Shown here in pieces: positions 43,529-52,601 of a stretch of 64,000 nucleotides of DNA. The notes under the pieces were generated by a model. It made no database searches. It saw nothing but the letters and a program-made list of their open reading frames with translations, and had not been told where the DNA came from. This DNA is from Janthinobacterium sp. UMAB-56. GTDB lineage: Bacteria > Pseudomonadota > Gammaproteobacteria > Burkholderiales > Burkholderiaceae_D. Within the stretch, counting starts at the first letter, position 1; each line of letters opens with the position of its first letter. The translations under genes were made by a program, and so were the position numbers. The stretch covers positions 135,867 to 199,866 of the forward strand of contig NZ_LT607659.1 in NCBI RefSeq assembly GCF_900095265.1, given 5' to 3'.

Positions 43529-44004
43529 TGAATATGAAAATGAAACTGATAGGCGGCTTTATCGCCGTGGCCGTGCTGGCCGCCGGCGCGGCTGGCGGCG
43601 CCATGTGGTACCTGGCCAAGCCGGTCGCCGGCCATGCCGACGCTGCCGAAGCGAAAGCCCCGCCACCGCCCGCCACGGGCAAGAAGGCGCGCAAGTTCCT
43701 CACCCTGGACAAGGTCATCGTGATGTTGCGTCGCGCGCCCGGCGACAACGAAACGCATTACCTGTCGGCTGACCTGGTCATCGCCACCACCGAGGAAAAG
43801 GAAAAGCTGACCAAGGACCACTTGCCGCTGATGCGCTCGATCGCCGTCAGCACGCTGTCGAGCTTTCCGATGGACAAGGCGCAGACCATGACGGTGGAAC
43901 AGTATGCCGAACAGATCAACAAGGCTTTCAATGTCAGCTATGAACGCGAACAGATGGAAAAGCCCTTCACGGAAGTCATGGTCGGCAAGCTGATCATTGA
44001 ATAA
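43528..44004 (+). CDS. fliL: Flagellar basal body-associated protein FliL
   Basis: 158 residues with one N-terminal membrane helix (LIGGFIAVAVLAAGAAGGAM) and a periplasmic FliL domain (FLTLDKVIVMLRRAPGDNE ... IRGIA-type core replaced by LPLMRSIAVSTLSSF). FliL surrounds the stator and supports torque, especially for swarming. It overlaps fliK by one base and precedes fliA by 21 bp. Confidence 0.87.
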   Translation: MNMKMKLIGGFIAVAVLAAGAAGGAMWYLAKPVAGHADAAEAKAPPPPATGKKARKFLTLDKVIVMLRRAPGDNETHYLSADLVIATTEEKEKLTKDHLPLMRSIAVSTLSSFPMDKAQTMTVEQYAEQINKAFNVSYEREQMEKPFTEVMVGKLIIE

Positions 44005-44025
44005 GCCAACACGCCAGCCGACCTA

Positions 44026-44781
44026 GTGGGAGATCCCTTGGCCTATGTAGAGCAATACCAGGAAGCGTATGGCGCCGGCGAATATGCCGCCGCCAGCGCT
44101 TGCGCGGCCGTGCTCAGCGTTGCCGAAGAGCAACAACATCTGGTGGCGTACTCTCCCCTGGTGAAACGCATCGTGCGCCAGCTCAATTCGCAGGTGTCGG
44201 GCGCCATCGACCGCGACGACATGGAACAGATTGGCCTGATGGGTCTGCTTGAAGCACTGCGCCGCTACGGCGTGCCTGACCAGTCTTTCGGCAGCTACGC
44301 CAGCCTGCGCATCCGTGGCGCCATCCTCGATGAACTGCGGCGCCAGGACTGGCGCCCGCGCGCCGTGCGCCAGGAAAGCCACCGCCTGCGCGACAGCGTG
44401 CGCGCCCTGACCCGGCGCCTGGGGCGCGAACCGCTGGAAGCGGAAATCATGGCTGCGCTGAAGCTGACGCCGGAAGCCTTCCAGGAATACCAGTTGGCGG
44501 AAAACGCCGAGCTGATCGCCAGTTTCGACGAAGTGCTGCAGGAAAGCCTGGGGCAGGCCGACAGCGCACCCAGCCCGGAAGAGCAATTGATGGTGCGGCG
44601 CAGCCTGGAGCAAGCTCTGCGCGCGCTCGACGAACGCGAGCAGCGCGTGATCCAGATGTATTACGAATTCGAACTGAGCTACAAAGAAATTGCCGCCGTA
44701 CTGGACCTGAGTGATGCCCGCGTCTGCCAATTGAACAAGACGGCGCTGGGGAAAATGAAAGCCCTGCTGCAAGACGCATAA
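44026..44781 (+). CDS. fliA: Sigma-28 factor FliA (lateral-type, LafS-like)
   Basis: 251 residues from a GTG at 44026; a TTG at 44038 with GGGAG five bases upstream is an alternative start. Region 2 (LVAYSPLVKRIVRQLNSQV ... MEQIGLMGLLEALRRYG; SFGSYASLRIRGAILDELRR) and region 4 (LDEREQRVIQMYYEFELSYK; VLDLSDARVCQLNKTAL) are complete. It should direct RNA polymerase to late flagellar promoters such as the GGTCGYC boxes before the flagellins and fliD. Its anti-sigma factor flgM is three genes downstream. Confidence 0.92.
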   Translation: MGDPLAYVEQYQEAYGAGEYAAASACAAVLSVAEEQQHLVAYSPLVKRIVRQLNSQVSGAIDRDDMEQIGLMGLLEALRRYGVPDQSFGSYASLRIRGAILDELRRQDWRPRAVRQESHRLRDSVRALTRRLGREPLEAEIMAALKLTPEAFQEYQLAENAELIASFDEVLQESLGQADSAPSPEEQLMVRRSLEQALRALDEREQRVIQMYYEFELSYKEIAAVLDLSDARVCQLNKTALGKMKALLQDA

Positions 44782-44837
44782 GTTTCAGCAACACCAATCA
44801 AATTGACGCAGCACAATGACGCAGAAAGGCAGTTGAC

Positions 44838-45752
44838 ATGGTAATTATCGGTATCTTAATCGTGATGGGATGTGTATTCGGAGGCTTCGCCCTGATGGGC
44901 GGCACCGTCCACGCGATCTGGCAACCGGTCGAGTTGATCATCATCATCGGCGCCGCCGTCGGCGCCCTGGTGCTGGGCAACCCCAAGCATGTACTCGGTG
45001 AAATGCTGCACCAGATGCGCAAGATTGTCACGCACAAGAAGCAAGGTTCGGAATTCCAGCGCCAGTTGCTGCTGCTGATGTATGAATTGCTGCAAACGGC
45101 CGCCGGCGGCCTGAAGGCACTCGATGCGCACGTCGAGGCGCCACGTGAAAGCGCCCTGTTCCAGCGCTATCCGCTGGTGCTGGAAGAGCCGAAGCTGCTC
45201 GCTTTCATCGTCGACAACTTCCGCTTGATGGCAATGGGCAAGATCAACGCGCATGAACTCGAAGGCGTGCTGGAGCAGGAACTCGAAGCCATCCACGACG
45301 AATTGCTGCAGCCGTCGAAGTCCCTGCACAAGATCGCCGAAGCCATGCCCGGCTTCGGTATCCTGGCCGCCGTTCTGGGCATCGTGATGGCCATGAATTC
45401 CGTGGCCGACGGCGCCGATGCGGCGGAAATTTCGGAAAAAGTGGGCGCCGCCATGGTCGGTACCTTCATCGGCATCTTCTTTTGCTACGGCGTGCTCGAT
45501 CCGATGTGCAACATGATGAAACAACTGGTGGGCGAAGAAGGTTCGACCATGGAGTGCGTGAAGGTCGTGCTGGTCACGCACGTGGCGGGCAAGCCGCCGC
45601 TGCTGGCCATCGATGCGGGCCGCCGCCTGGTGCAGCTGAACATCAAGCCGAGCTTCGCCCAGCTGGAAAGCTGGATCAATGCGCTGGAAGATGGCGGCGC
45701 CGAACAAGAGCAAGGCCAAGGCCGGGGAGGCCGCCGTGCTAAAGCCGCATGA
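44838..45752 (+). CDS. motA: Stator protein MotA (lateral-type, LafT-like)
   Basis: 304 residues with four membrane helices; the stator's rotor-facing loop lies between helices 2 and 3. The conserved Pro is in EAMPGFGILAAVLGIVMAM, and VGAAMVGTFIGIFFCYGVLD is the last helix pair. The C-terminal 20 residues are Gln/Gly/Arg-rich and lie over the start of motB. The sequence looks like the proton-driven type, but ion choice cannot be read with certainty. Confidence 0.93.
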   Translation: MVIIGILIVMGCVFGGFALMGGTVHAIWQPVELIIIIGAAVGALVLGNPKHVLGEMLHQMRKIVTHKKQGSEFQRQLLLLMYELLQTAAGGLKALDAHVEAPRESALFQRYPLVLEEPKLLAFIVDNFRLMAMGKINAHELEGVLEQELEAIHDELLQPSKSLHKIAEAMPGFGILAAVLGIVMAMNSVADGADAAEISEKVGAAMVGTFIGIFFCYGVLDPMCNMMKQLVGEEGSTMECVKVVLVTHVAGKPPLLAIDAGRRLVQLNIKPSFAQLESWINALEDGGAEQEQGQGRGGRRAKAA

Positions 45753-46740
45753 GAAACATGAGCAGGCCATCATCAAGCGTGCCGGTCGCAAGCATGACGA
45801 CGATGGCCATGGTGGCGCCTGGAAAGTAGCGTTCGCCGACTTTTGCCTGGCCCTGCTGTCGCTGTTCCTCGTGCTGTGGCTGATGGCCGCGCGCGAACAG
45901 CAGGCGATGAAGGAAATCATGATGGACGCGTCGGCCAGCAGCCGCCAGGGCGAAGGCCAGGGCGTCATGCCGGAACAGAGTGGCGGCCCGCGCGGCAGCC
46001 TCATCGAGCGCTTCCCCATGCCCCGCAAGGGCTCCGGAGACACGCGCACGGAAGGCAAACAGACGCAGGACGGCAAGGCCGGCTCGGCGCCGCCCAACCA
46101 GACCAAGGTGAGCTACCAGTCGCCGGAAGACTTGCTATCGCTGTCGCGCGCGCTCGATAAGCTCAGCGATGAAGCGGGACTGAAGAGCAACCTGCAATCG
46201 GTGATCACGCCATACGGCTTGCGCGTCATGCTGCACGACACGGACAAGCAAGGCATGTTCGTGCGCGGCAGCGCCGTGCCGACCGACCGTTTCCGCAAGC
46301 TGCTGCGCCAGATGGGCCCGGTGTTTGCGCAAATGGATAACCAGATGCTGATCGTCGGCCACACGGATTCTCTGAAGTACGCCAATACCGGCTATGAAGG
46401 TTATTCGAACTGGACACTGTCAGCCAACCGCGCCATGTCGGCGCGCGCGCAATTGTTGATCGGCAGCATGAGTCCTGACAGCGTGCTGCAAGTGGTGGGC
46501 ATGGCCGACCGCGCGCCGCTGGACGTGAAAAATGCCAGCGCCGGCATCAATCGCCGCATCGAACTGTTAATATTGACGCGGGGGCAGGCCGACAGCATCG
46601 CCGCCATGTTCGGCATGGCCGGGCAAAAGGCGCAAGGCGAAGAGCTGGAGGTCGGTGAGCCGGATTCGGGCACGCTGCAACGCCTGCGCGAAAAACTGGG
46701 CCTGCCCGCAAAGAAGGAGCGCGATGAGCATGCAAATTAA
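45736..46740 (+). CDS. motB: Stator protein MotB (lateral-type, LafU-like)
   Basis: 334 residues from a GTG at 45736, chosen for the strong GGGGAGG ribosome site; earlier in-frame ATGs (45679, 45691) lie inside motA without one. The ion-binding Asp is in KVAFADFCLALLSLFLVLWL, the single membrane helix. A Gln/Gly/Lys-rich linker (about 75-125) leads to the peptidoglycan-binding OmpA-like domain (MLIVGHTDSLKYAN; NWTLSANRAMSARAQLL; GINRRIELLIL). It overlaps motA by 17 bp and flgM by 17 bp. Confidence 0.93.
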   Translation: MLKPHEKHEQAIIKRAGRKHDDDGHGGAWKVAFADFCLALLSLFLVLWLMAAREQQAMKEIMMDASASSRQGEGQGVMPEQSGGPRGSLIERFPMPRKGSGDTRTEGKQTQDGKAGSAPPNQTKVSYQSPEDLLSLSRALDKLSDEAGLKSNLQSVITPYGLRVMLHDTDKQGMFVRGSAVPTDRFRKLLRQMGPVFAQMDNQMLIVGHTDSLKYANTGYEGYSNWTLSANRAMSARAQLLIGSMSPDSVLQVVGMADRAPLDVKNASAGINRRIELLILTRGQADSIAAMFGMAGQKAQGEELEVGEPDSGTLQRLREKLGLPAKKERDEHAN

Positions 46741-47047
46741 GGGCAAGGGACAAAGGATGAAAATTTCCTCCGGCAATACCGGCGCCGCCGTACGCAGCAG
46801 CGCCGTCGCGCCCGCCGAGGCCATCGCCGAGTACGCGGGCGCCGCGGCTGCCATGGGTGGCTCGTCGGCCGGGGCAGAACTGCAATCGGCCGTGCTGCAA
46901 CCGGCCATGGCCGCCCTGCGCGCCATGCCTGAGATCGACCACGAGCGCGTGGCCATGCTGCGCGATGCGCTGGCCAAGGGCGAATTGCCGTTCGATCCCT
47001 CGAAACTGGCAGGCTTGATCCAGCGTTTCCACGGCGGCGAGTCGTGA
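46724..47047 (+). CDS. flgM: Anti-sigma-28 factor FlgM
   Basis: 107 residues from the ATG at 46724 (AAGGAG just upstream; an ATG at 46730 is possible). The short MKISS-type N-terminal export part and the C-terminal sigma-binding helix (DHERVAMLRDALAKGELPFD then PSKLAGLIQRF) are typical. FlgM holds FliA inactive until it is exported through the finished hook. It is encoded in the same operon as fliA and motAB, overlapping motB, and overlaps flgN by 4 bp. Confidence 0.87.
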   Translation: MSMQIKGKGQRMKISSGNTGAAVRSSAVAPAEAIAEYAGAAAAMGGSSAGAELQSAVLQPAMAALRAMPEIDHERVAMLRDALAKGELPFDPSKLAGLIQRFHGGES

Positions 47048-47484
47048 CCGCGCCGCGCAAGGGCATCACGCGCCAGGAAGCCGTGCGCCGCGTGCTGCAA
47101 GGCATGACGGACGACCGCGCCGGCTATGCCGCCCTGCAAACCTTGTTGGAAGAGCAATTCCAGGCGACCTTGCACCACCAGAGCACGCAGTTGACGGCAC
47201 TGGCCGACCAGGTCATCGCCGCCGTCGAGCCGCTTGATGCGCGCCGCCGCCAGCGGGTCAGCCTCGTCACTGCCCTGCTCGGCCCGCAAGGCGATATGTC
47301 ACAATTATTTGCGCTGTTGCAAGAAGACGCGCGTGCCACCGCCCAACGCGACTGGGCCGCGCTCGAGCAGATGGTGCTTGAATGCAAGCGCCTGAATGCC
47401 CGCAACAGTGATTTATTAACAGAGCAGTACAGCATCATGCAGCGCGTGCTGCATGGCGAGGAAGATACCTATGCGCCAGGCTGA
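47044..47484 (+). CDS. flgN: Flagellar chaperone FlgN
   Basis: 146 residues starting at a GTG overlapping the flgM stop. A helical protein with the FlgN pattern (ALQTLLEEQFQATLHHQSTQ; LECKRLNARNSDLLTEQ). It is the chaperone for hook-filament junction proteins FlgK and FlgL. The pairing flgM-flgN is typical. It overlaps the muramidase gene by 14 bp. Confidence 0.83.
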   Translation: MTAPRKGITRQEAVRRVLQGMTDDRAGYAALQTLLEEQFQATLHHQSTQLTALADQVIAAVEPLDARRRQRVSLVTALLGPQGDMSQLFALLQEDARATAQRDWAALEQMVLECKRLNARNSDLLTEQYSIMQRVLHGEEDTYAPG

Positions 47485-48223
47485 TTTCCTGACCACGCGC
47501 GCCACGGTGGCGACGCCATCGACGGCGCCGACAAATGCCGTGCAGAGCAATATGCGCGCAAGCGATTCCGCAGCCTCCGGCGACAACTTCAGCAGCGTGT
47601 TCCGGCAGGTGCAGGGCGAAGTGGCCCGCTTTATCGAGCAGGGCGGCGGCAACGCCACCAGCCTGAGCCCGCAAGGTCGCGCCTATCTGGAGCAGAGCCA
47701 GCCCGTCAATGTGCTGGGCAGCATCAACCAGGGCGGCGAGATCGGCGAAGCGCAGCAGCAATTCCTCGCCTCGATCAAGCCGTGGACGGAAGAGACGGGG
47801 ACGCGCCTGGGCGTGGCGCCGGAAATCGTCGCCGCCCACGCCGCACTGGAATCGGGCTGGGGCCAGCGTCCACTGCGCCAGGGCACGGGCGCGGACACGA
47901 ATAATCTGTTCGGCATCAAGGCTGGCGGCAAATGGCAAGGTGAAGTGGCCAGCAACCTGACCACCGAGTACGAGGCGGGCAGCGGCACGGCCTTGAAGAA
48001 AACCGAGCGCTTCCGCAGCTACCCTGATCAGGCCAGCGCCTTCCGCGACTATGCGCAAGTGTTGCTCGACAACCCACGCTACCGCGCCGCCCTGAACACG
48101 GGTGCCGATGCAGGCGCCTTCGCGCAAGGTCTGGCGCGTGGCGGCTATGCCACCGACCCGAACTACGCCGCCAAGCTGACGCAGCTGGCGACGCGCTTGC
48201 AGCGCACGGCCGCCGCAGACTGA
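47471..48223 (+). CDS. FlgJ-type flagellar muramidase, stand-alone domain
   Basis: 250 residues from the ATG at 47471 with GAGGAAG upstream. A glucosaminidase-family domain (about 95-240) carries the catalytic Glu in AAHAALESGWGQRPL, and NNLFGIKAGGKWQG and RSYPDQASAFRDYAQVL are family signatures. In FlgJ of many bacteria this domain is fused to the rod cap; here the rod-cap part is a separate gene at 55211. The enzyme opens peptidoglycan for the rod. There is no signal peptide, so export via the flagellar gate is likely. Confidence 0.87.
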   Translation: MRQADFLTTRATVATPSTAPTNAVQSNMRASDSAASGDNFSSVFRQVQGEVARFIEQGGGNATSLSPQGRAYLEQSQPVNVLGSINQGGEIGEAQQQFLASIKPWTEETGTRLGVAPEIVAAHAALESGWGQRPLRQGTGADTNNLFGIKAGGKWQGEVASNLTTEYEAGSGTALKKTERFRSYPDQASAFRDYAQVLLDNPRYRAALNTGADAGAFAQGLARGGYATDPNYAAKLTQLATRLQRTAAAD

Positions 48224-48230
48224 TCTTTCC

Positions 48231-48992
48231 TTAACGGCCGGCAATGTCAGCCGGTTCCACCACGCCCGCATCGACCACCCTGGCACGTATCACCGTGCCG
48301 CTGGTGGCGTTGCGTACACGAATCACTTCGCCCAGCGCACCCGGATCCATCGCGACACCGGCCATGCTCACTTCCACCTGTTCCTTGCGCGCCACGATAT
48401 TGACTGCACCGCCCCGCTTGATCAGCACGGGCGACGCCAGCTGCCCTTGCCGCAGCACCTCGCCGCTACGCAAGCTGCGCCGGCTCGACAGGCCTACGGC
48501 GCCGGGCAAGGAAGCAATACTGTCGGGCACCATCGTCACGTCGCGCCGCGCCAGGGTCACGTCGTCTGCCTGCAACGGCGTATTGGCTGTCACCGGTGCG
48601 GTGGTGACGGCCACCCGGGCCGTGATATTGCCGCGTGCCAGCATTTCATAACGCCAACCGTTGCTTCCAGGACACACTGCCACAAAGCGCATGCGCTGCG
48701 CCGAACGGCTGTCCGCCGTCTCCAGCGCGACGGGCACCGCGCACGCCGGCACGGGGCGCGTGCTTTTTACCACAGTCACTTGAAACTGCGGTTCCAGCAA
48801 TCCCGCCGAGGCTGCCTGCTGTGCCAATTGCTCGCGCGCCAGTTGTTCCACACGCGAAAATATATTGTCGGCTGGCAATTCTGCGCGTCCTGCACTACTA
48901 TATAGGCTGGTCAGTAAAAATAGGCTCGGAAGCAGTATGTGACGACATTGCGCCTTGTTCCACATCACGGAATAGTTCTCAAAGTAAATCAT
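48231..48992 (-). CDS. flgA: P-ring assembly chaperone FlgA
   Basis: 253 residues from the ATG at 48992 (AAGG nearby; the ATG at 48965 is an alternative). A hydrophobic signal sequence (HILLPSLFLLTSLYSSAGRA) is followed by a SAF-type C-terminal domain (ITARVAVTTAPVTANTPLQA; GAVNIVARKEQVEVSMAGVA). A periplasmic chaperone for FlgI. It is divergent from flgB across a 140-bp promoter region, as in many flagellar clusters. Confidence 0.9.
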   Translation of the reverse strand: MIYFENYSVMWNKAQCRHILLPSLFLLTSLYSSAGRAELPADNIFSRVEQLAREQLAQQAASAGLLEPQFQVTVVKSTRPVPACAVPVALETADSRSAQRMRFVAVCPGSNGWRYEMLARGNITARVAVTTAPVTANTPLQADDVTLARRDVTMVPDSIASLPGAVGLSSRRSLRSGEVLRQGQLASPVLIKRGGAVNIVARKEQVEVSMAGVAMDPGALGEVIRVRNATSGTVIRARVVDAGVVEPADIAGR

Positions 48993-49132
48993 CGCTAACC
49001 TTAATCAAAGATACTGAAGCGGCATGACCTTACCATGCGTCAACACGACCAGGCTGGGATTTTAGCTCTGCACCACCTATTTTCTGCTCAGAACCGCGAA
49101 AAGCACGATCGAATTCAATACAAAGGATGACC

Positions 49133-49495
49133 ATGGGGATTAATTTCAAGGATGCGCTGGGCGTGCACGCCGATGCACTCGCGCTGCGTGCCGACCGTAC
49201 ACGCGTACTGGCCGCCAACATCGCCAATGAAAACACGCCCGGCTTCCAGGCCATGGACATGGACTTTGGCAGCGCCCTGCAGCAGTTGCAGGACAACGAG
49301 GCCGGCCTGCTGTCGACCGACGACGATGCCAGCGCCCTGTACCGCGTACCCTATCACCCAAGCCGCGACGGCAACACCGTTGAAATTGGCGTGGAGCAGG
49401 CGGCATTCTCGCAAAATGCCACCGATTTCCAGACCAGCCTCACTTTCGTCAACATGAAACTGAAGGGTCTGTCCAAGGCCATTTCCGGACAATAA
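49133..49495 (+). CDS. flgB: Proximal rod protein FlgB
   Basis: 120 residues from the ATG at 49133, five bases after AAAGGA; the ATG at 49127 overlaps that site. The N-terminal ALRADRTRVLAANIANENTP is the flagellar rod signature. First gene of a ten-gene unit flgB-C-D-E-F-G-H-I-J-K-L with short gaps. Confidence 0.92.
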   Translation: MGINFKDALGVHADALALRADRTRVLAANIANENTPGFQAMDMDFGSALQQLQDNEAGLLSTDDDASALYRVPYHPSRDGNTVEIGVEQAAFSQNATDFQTSLTFVNMKLKGLSKAISGQ

Positions 49496-49503
49496 GGATC
49501 AGC

Positions 49504-49920
49504 ATGAGCTTCCAGGATATTTCCAAGATCGCCGGTTCGGCGATGGCGGCGCAAACCGTGCGCCTCAATACCATCGCCAGCAACCTGGCCAATGCCGATT
49601 CCGTTGCCGGTTCCGAAGGCGAAACCTATCGCGCGCGCAAACCCGTGTTTGCGGCCGTGATGGACGGCCCCGGTTCCAGCGGTGCCGGTGGAAGAGTACA
49701 GGTACTCGACGTGGTGCAAAGCGACGAACCGCTGCGCAAGGTGTATGAACCGGGCCACCCGATGGCCAATGCCGATGGCATGGTGTTCTACCCTAACGTC
49801 AACCAGGTTGCCGAGATGACCGACATGATGTCGGCGTCGCGCGCGTTTGAAACCAATGTCGAAGTTCTGGGCCGCATCAAGTCGATGCAGCAGTCGCTCC
49901 TCAAATTAGGTGAAGCATAA
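49504..49920 (+). CDS. flgC: Proximal rod protein FlgC
   Basis: 138 residues: N-terminal rod motif (AQTVRLNTIASNLANADSVA) and C-terminal helix (MTDMMSASRAFETNVEVLGR), with YPNVNQVAEM before it. Builds the proximal rod with FlgB and FlgF. It starts 8 bp after flgB. Confidence 0.93.
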   Translation: MSFQDISKIAGSAMAAQTVRLNTIASNLANADSVAGSEGETYRARKPVFAAVMDGPGSSGAGGRVQVLDVVQSDEPLRKVYEPGHPMANADGMVFYPNVNQVAEMTDMMSASRAFETNVEVLGRIKSMQQSLLKLGEA

Positions 49921-49923
49921 TCC

Positions 49924-50577
49924 ATGGAAACCAATCTCTTTACAAATAACACCAGCGGCAGCGGCAGCAACAACAATGCCGTCAAGTCGCAAGGCACTGC
50001 CACCCAGGATATGTTCACCAAGTTGCTGGTCGCGCAGATCAAGAACCAGGATCCCCTCGCGCCAACCGATCCTAGCCAGTTCGTCAATCAATTGACGCAG
50101 CAGGCGCAGACGGAAGCGATGCAAAACCTGTCGGCGCTGACCAGCGCCAATGCCAGCGTGCTGCAATCGATGCAAGTGCTGGCCCTGGGCGCGCAAGTCG
50201 GTTCCGAAGTGATGGTCAACAGCGAAACGGTGCAACTCGACAAGAGCAAGGTCAGCGGCAGCATCGCGCTGGCTGCCGGCACCACCAAGACCACCGTGAC
50301 CCTGAAAGGCGCGGACGACAAGGAATACAAGATCGAACTGGGCGCCAAGGGAGCCGGCACCGTGCCCTTCACCATTGACCCTGTTGCACTGGGCATGCCT
50401 GCTGGCACCTATAGCATGACGGTTACCACCGGTGGCACGGAAAAGCCATCGGTCGACATCGCAGGCAAGCTCAACAGCGTGCGCCTGTCGTCCGGCGGCA
50501 GCATGATACTGAGCGTGTCGAACCTGGGCGAAGTCAACCCTGGCGCGATCACCGGCTTTAACGGTAAGACGGCCTGA
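49924..50577 (+). CDS. flgD: Hook cap/scaffold protein FlgD
   Basis: 217 residues. The FlgD N-terminal signature FTKLLVAQIKNQDPLAPTDP with SQFVNQLTQQAQ is intact, followed by a FlgD Ig-like domain. It caps the growing hook and is lost when the hook is complete. It starts 3 bp after flgC. Confidence 0.93.
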   Translation: METNLFTNNTSGSGSNNNAVKSQGTATQDMFTKLLVAQIKNQDPLAPTDPSQFVNQLTQQAQTEAMQNLSALTSANASVLQSMQVLALGAQVGSEVMVNSETVQLDKSKVSGSIALAAGTTKTTVTLKGADDKEYKIELGAKGAGTVPFTIDPVALGMPAGTYSMTVTTGGTEKPSVDIAGKLNSVRLSSGGSMILSVSNLGEVNPGAITGFNGKTA

Positions 50578-50635
50578 TCCGCCCTTCCCTTCGTTTCCTG
50601 CACACTAATCTCGTCCTTCACTAAAGGAAGTCAAC

Positions 50636-51814
50636 ATGAGTTTCGACATCGCCCTGTCCGGTATCCAGTCCATCAACCAACAGTTGAACAGCACCAGTAA
50701 CAATATCGCCAATGCCGGCACCTACGGCTTCAAGAGCAGCCGCGCCAACTTTTCGGCCATGTATGCCGGTTCGCGCGCCACGGGTACGGAAATCGGCTCG
50801 CTCACGCAAAGCATGTCGCTCAATGGCGGCGTGCTGAACACGGGCCGCGCGCTCGACGCAGCCATTGACGGCCGCGGCTATTTCGTCGCCCGCGATGCGC
50901 AAAACACCATGAGCTACAGCCGCGTCGGCATCTTCTCGGCCAGCAGCGACGGCAAACTGATCGACTCGAACGGCCGGCTGGTGCAGGGCTATGCCGCCGT
51001 CAAGGGCAGCACCACCCTGGGTACCATGGGCGACATGCTCATTCCGACGGGCCAGATTCCCGCCGTGGCGTCGACCAAGCTGGCGTATGCCGCCAACCTG
51101 TCGTCCGAATGGACCGTGAAAACCCCGGCTTTCGACAAGACCAATGAACTGAGCTACAACAGCGGCAAGTCTTCGATCGTCTACGATTCGCTGGGCGCCA
51201 AGCATTCGCTGGGCCAGTACTTCGTCAAGACGGCGACGGGCGTGGATGTGCACTACACCTTCGACAACACCGATGTGACGCCGGTGACGAGCATGACCTT
51301 CGATACCTCGGGCAAGCTGATCACCGGCACGTCTGCCACGCCTAACCTGCCCACGCCGCCGGGCGCCGCTGCCATGTCGGTTGCCATCGACTACACGGGC
51401 ACCACCCAGTTCGCCGGCGAAGCGACCACCTCGACCGACCGCGCCGACGGCTATGCCTCGGGTACCTACACAGGCGTGGAACTGGCCGCTGACGGTTCCG
51501 TCGTGGCAAAATACACGAATGGCCAAAAGCAAAGCATCGGCGTGATCGCCCTGGCCACCTTCCCCGACGAAGGCGCGTTGACTGCCGTCAACGATACCAG
51601 CTGGGTCGCCTCGACCACTTCCGGCACCGCCATGTATGACCGCCCGGGCGTCGGCATGGCCGGCAAACTGGTGACGAGCTCGCTGGAACAGTCGAACGTC
51701 GACATCACCTCCGAACTGGTGGGCCTGATGACGTCGCAGCGCAATTACCAGGCCAATTCGAAGGTCATCTCGACCGAGAACGCCATGCTGCAATCGCTGA
51801 TGCAAGCGCTGTAA
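50636..51814 (+). CDS. flgE: Flagellar hook protein FlgE
   Basis: 392 residues with AAAGGAAG upstream. N-terminal LSGIQSINQQLNSTSNNIAN, an internal FlgE D2 region (about 150-300) and C-terminal ELVGLMTSQRNYQANSKVIS. Length is that of a compact hook protein. Hook length is set by FliK encoded 8 kb upstream. Confidence 0.94.
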   Translation: MSFDIALSGIQSINQQLNSTSNNIANAGTYGFKSSRANFSAMYAGSRATGTEIGSLTQSMSLNGGVLNTGRALDAAIDGRGYFVARDAQNTMSYSRVGIFSASSDGKLIDSNGRLVQGYAAVKGSTTLGTMGDMLIPTGQIPAVASTKLAYAANLSSEWTVKTPAFDKTNELSYNSGKSSIVYDSLGAKHSLGQYFVKTATGVDVHYTFDNTDVTPVTSMTFDTSGKLITGTSATPNLPTPPGAAAMSVAIDYTGTTQFAGEATTSTDRADGYASGTYTGVELAADGSVVAKYTNGQKQSIGVIALATFPDEGALTAVNDTSWVASTTSGTAMYDRPGVGMAGKLVTSSLEQSNVDITSELVGLMTSQRNYQANSKVISTENAMLQSLMQAL

Positions 51815-51840
51815 TCCACGATACGCAAAGGTAAAGAGCA

Positions 51841-52569
51841 ATGGATGCGCTGATTTATACCGCCATGAGCGGGGCCGACCGTGCCCTGCGGGCACAGCAG
51901 GTACACGCCAACAACCTGGCCAATATCGAGACGGGCGGCTTTCGCGCCAACCTGGAAGTGTCCACTGCCCAGCCGTTACAGAACGGCTATGGCTACGACG
52001 ACCGCCACATGACGCAAACGCAGTCGAGCGCGATCGGCACGCGCACGGGCCCCATCAAGGAAACAGGGCGCGAACTGGACGTGGCCGTCACGGGCAACGG
52101 TTTTCTCGCGGTACAGTGGCAAAACGGCGAAGCCTACACGCGCGCCGGCGCCATGGACCTTGATGAAACAGGCGCGCTGACCATCAACGGCCGGCCTGTG
52201 CTGGGCGAAGGCGGTCCCATCACGATTCCCGAACACACCAGCCTGGCTATCGGCGCCGATGGCACGATTTCCATCCAGGTGCCGGGTACGGCGCAAATGC
52301 AGACGGTCGACAAGCTCAAGCTGGTCAACGCCGAAGCTGGCGAACTGACCAAGAACGAGGCGGGCCTGATCGTGGCGCGCGGCGGCGAAGACTTGCAGGC
52401 CGATCCGACGGTGCGCCTGCGCGATCGCCACCTGGAAGGCAGCAACGTCTCTGCCGTCGAGGAAATGGTCGCCACCATGAGCCTGAACCGCAGTTTCGAG
52501 ATGCAGATGAAAGTATTCAAGGCCAGCGATTCCATGACGGAATCCGGCAACCGCCTGCTGGGCGCTTAA
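51841..52569 (+). CDS. flgF: Proximal rod protein FlgF
   Basis: 242 residues: N-terminal IYTAMSGADRALRAQQVHAN with NLANIETGGFR, a central EFLDVAV-type segment (GRELDVAVTGNGFLAVQWQN) and C-terminal VEEMVATMSLNRSFEMQMKV. Preceded by AAAGGTAAAGAG. Lies between flgE and flgG as usual. Confidence 0.93.
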   Translation: MDALIYTAMSGADRALRAQQVHANNLANIETGGFRANLEVSTAQPLQNGYGYDDRHMTQTQSSAIGTRTGPIKETGRELDVAVTGNGFLAVQWQNGEAYTRAGAMDLDETGALTINGRPVLGEGGPITIPEHTSLAIGADGTISIQVPGTAQMQTVDKLKLVNAEAGELTKNEAGLIVARGGEDLQADPTVRLRDRHLEGSNVSAVEEMVATMSLNRSFEMQMKVFKASDSMTESGNRLLGA

Positions 52570-52601
52570 GCCCAACGCCAACCAATTACCAGGAGTAAAC
52601 G

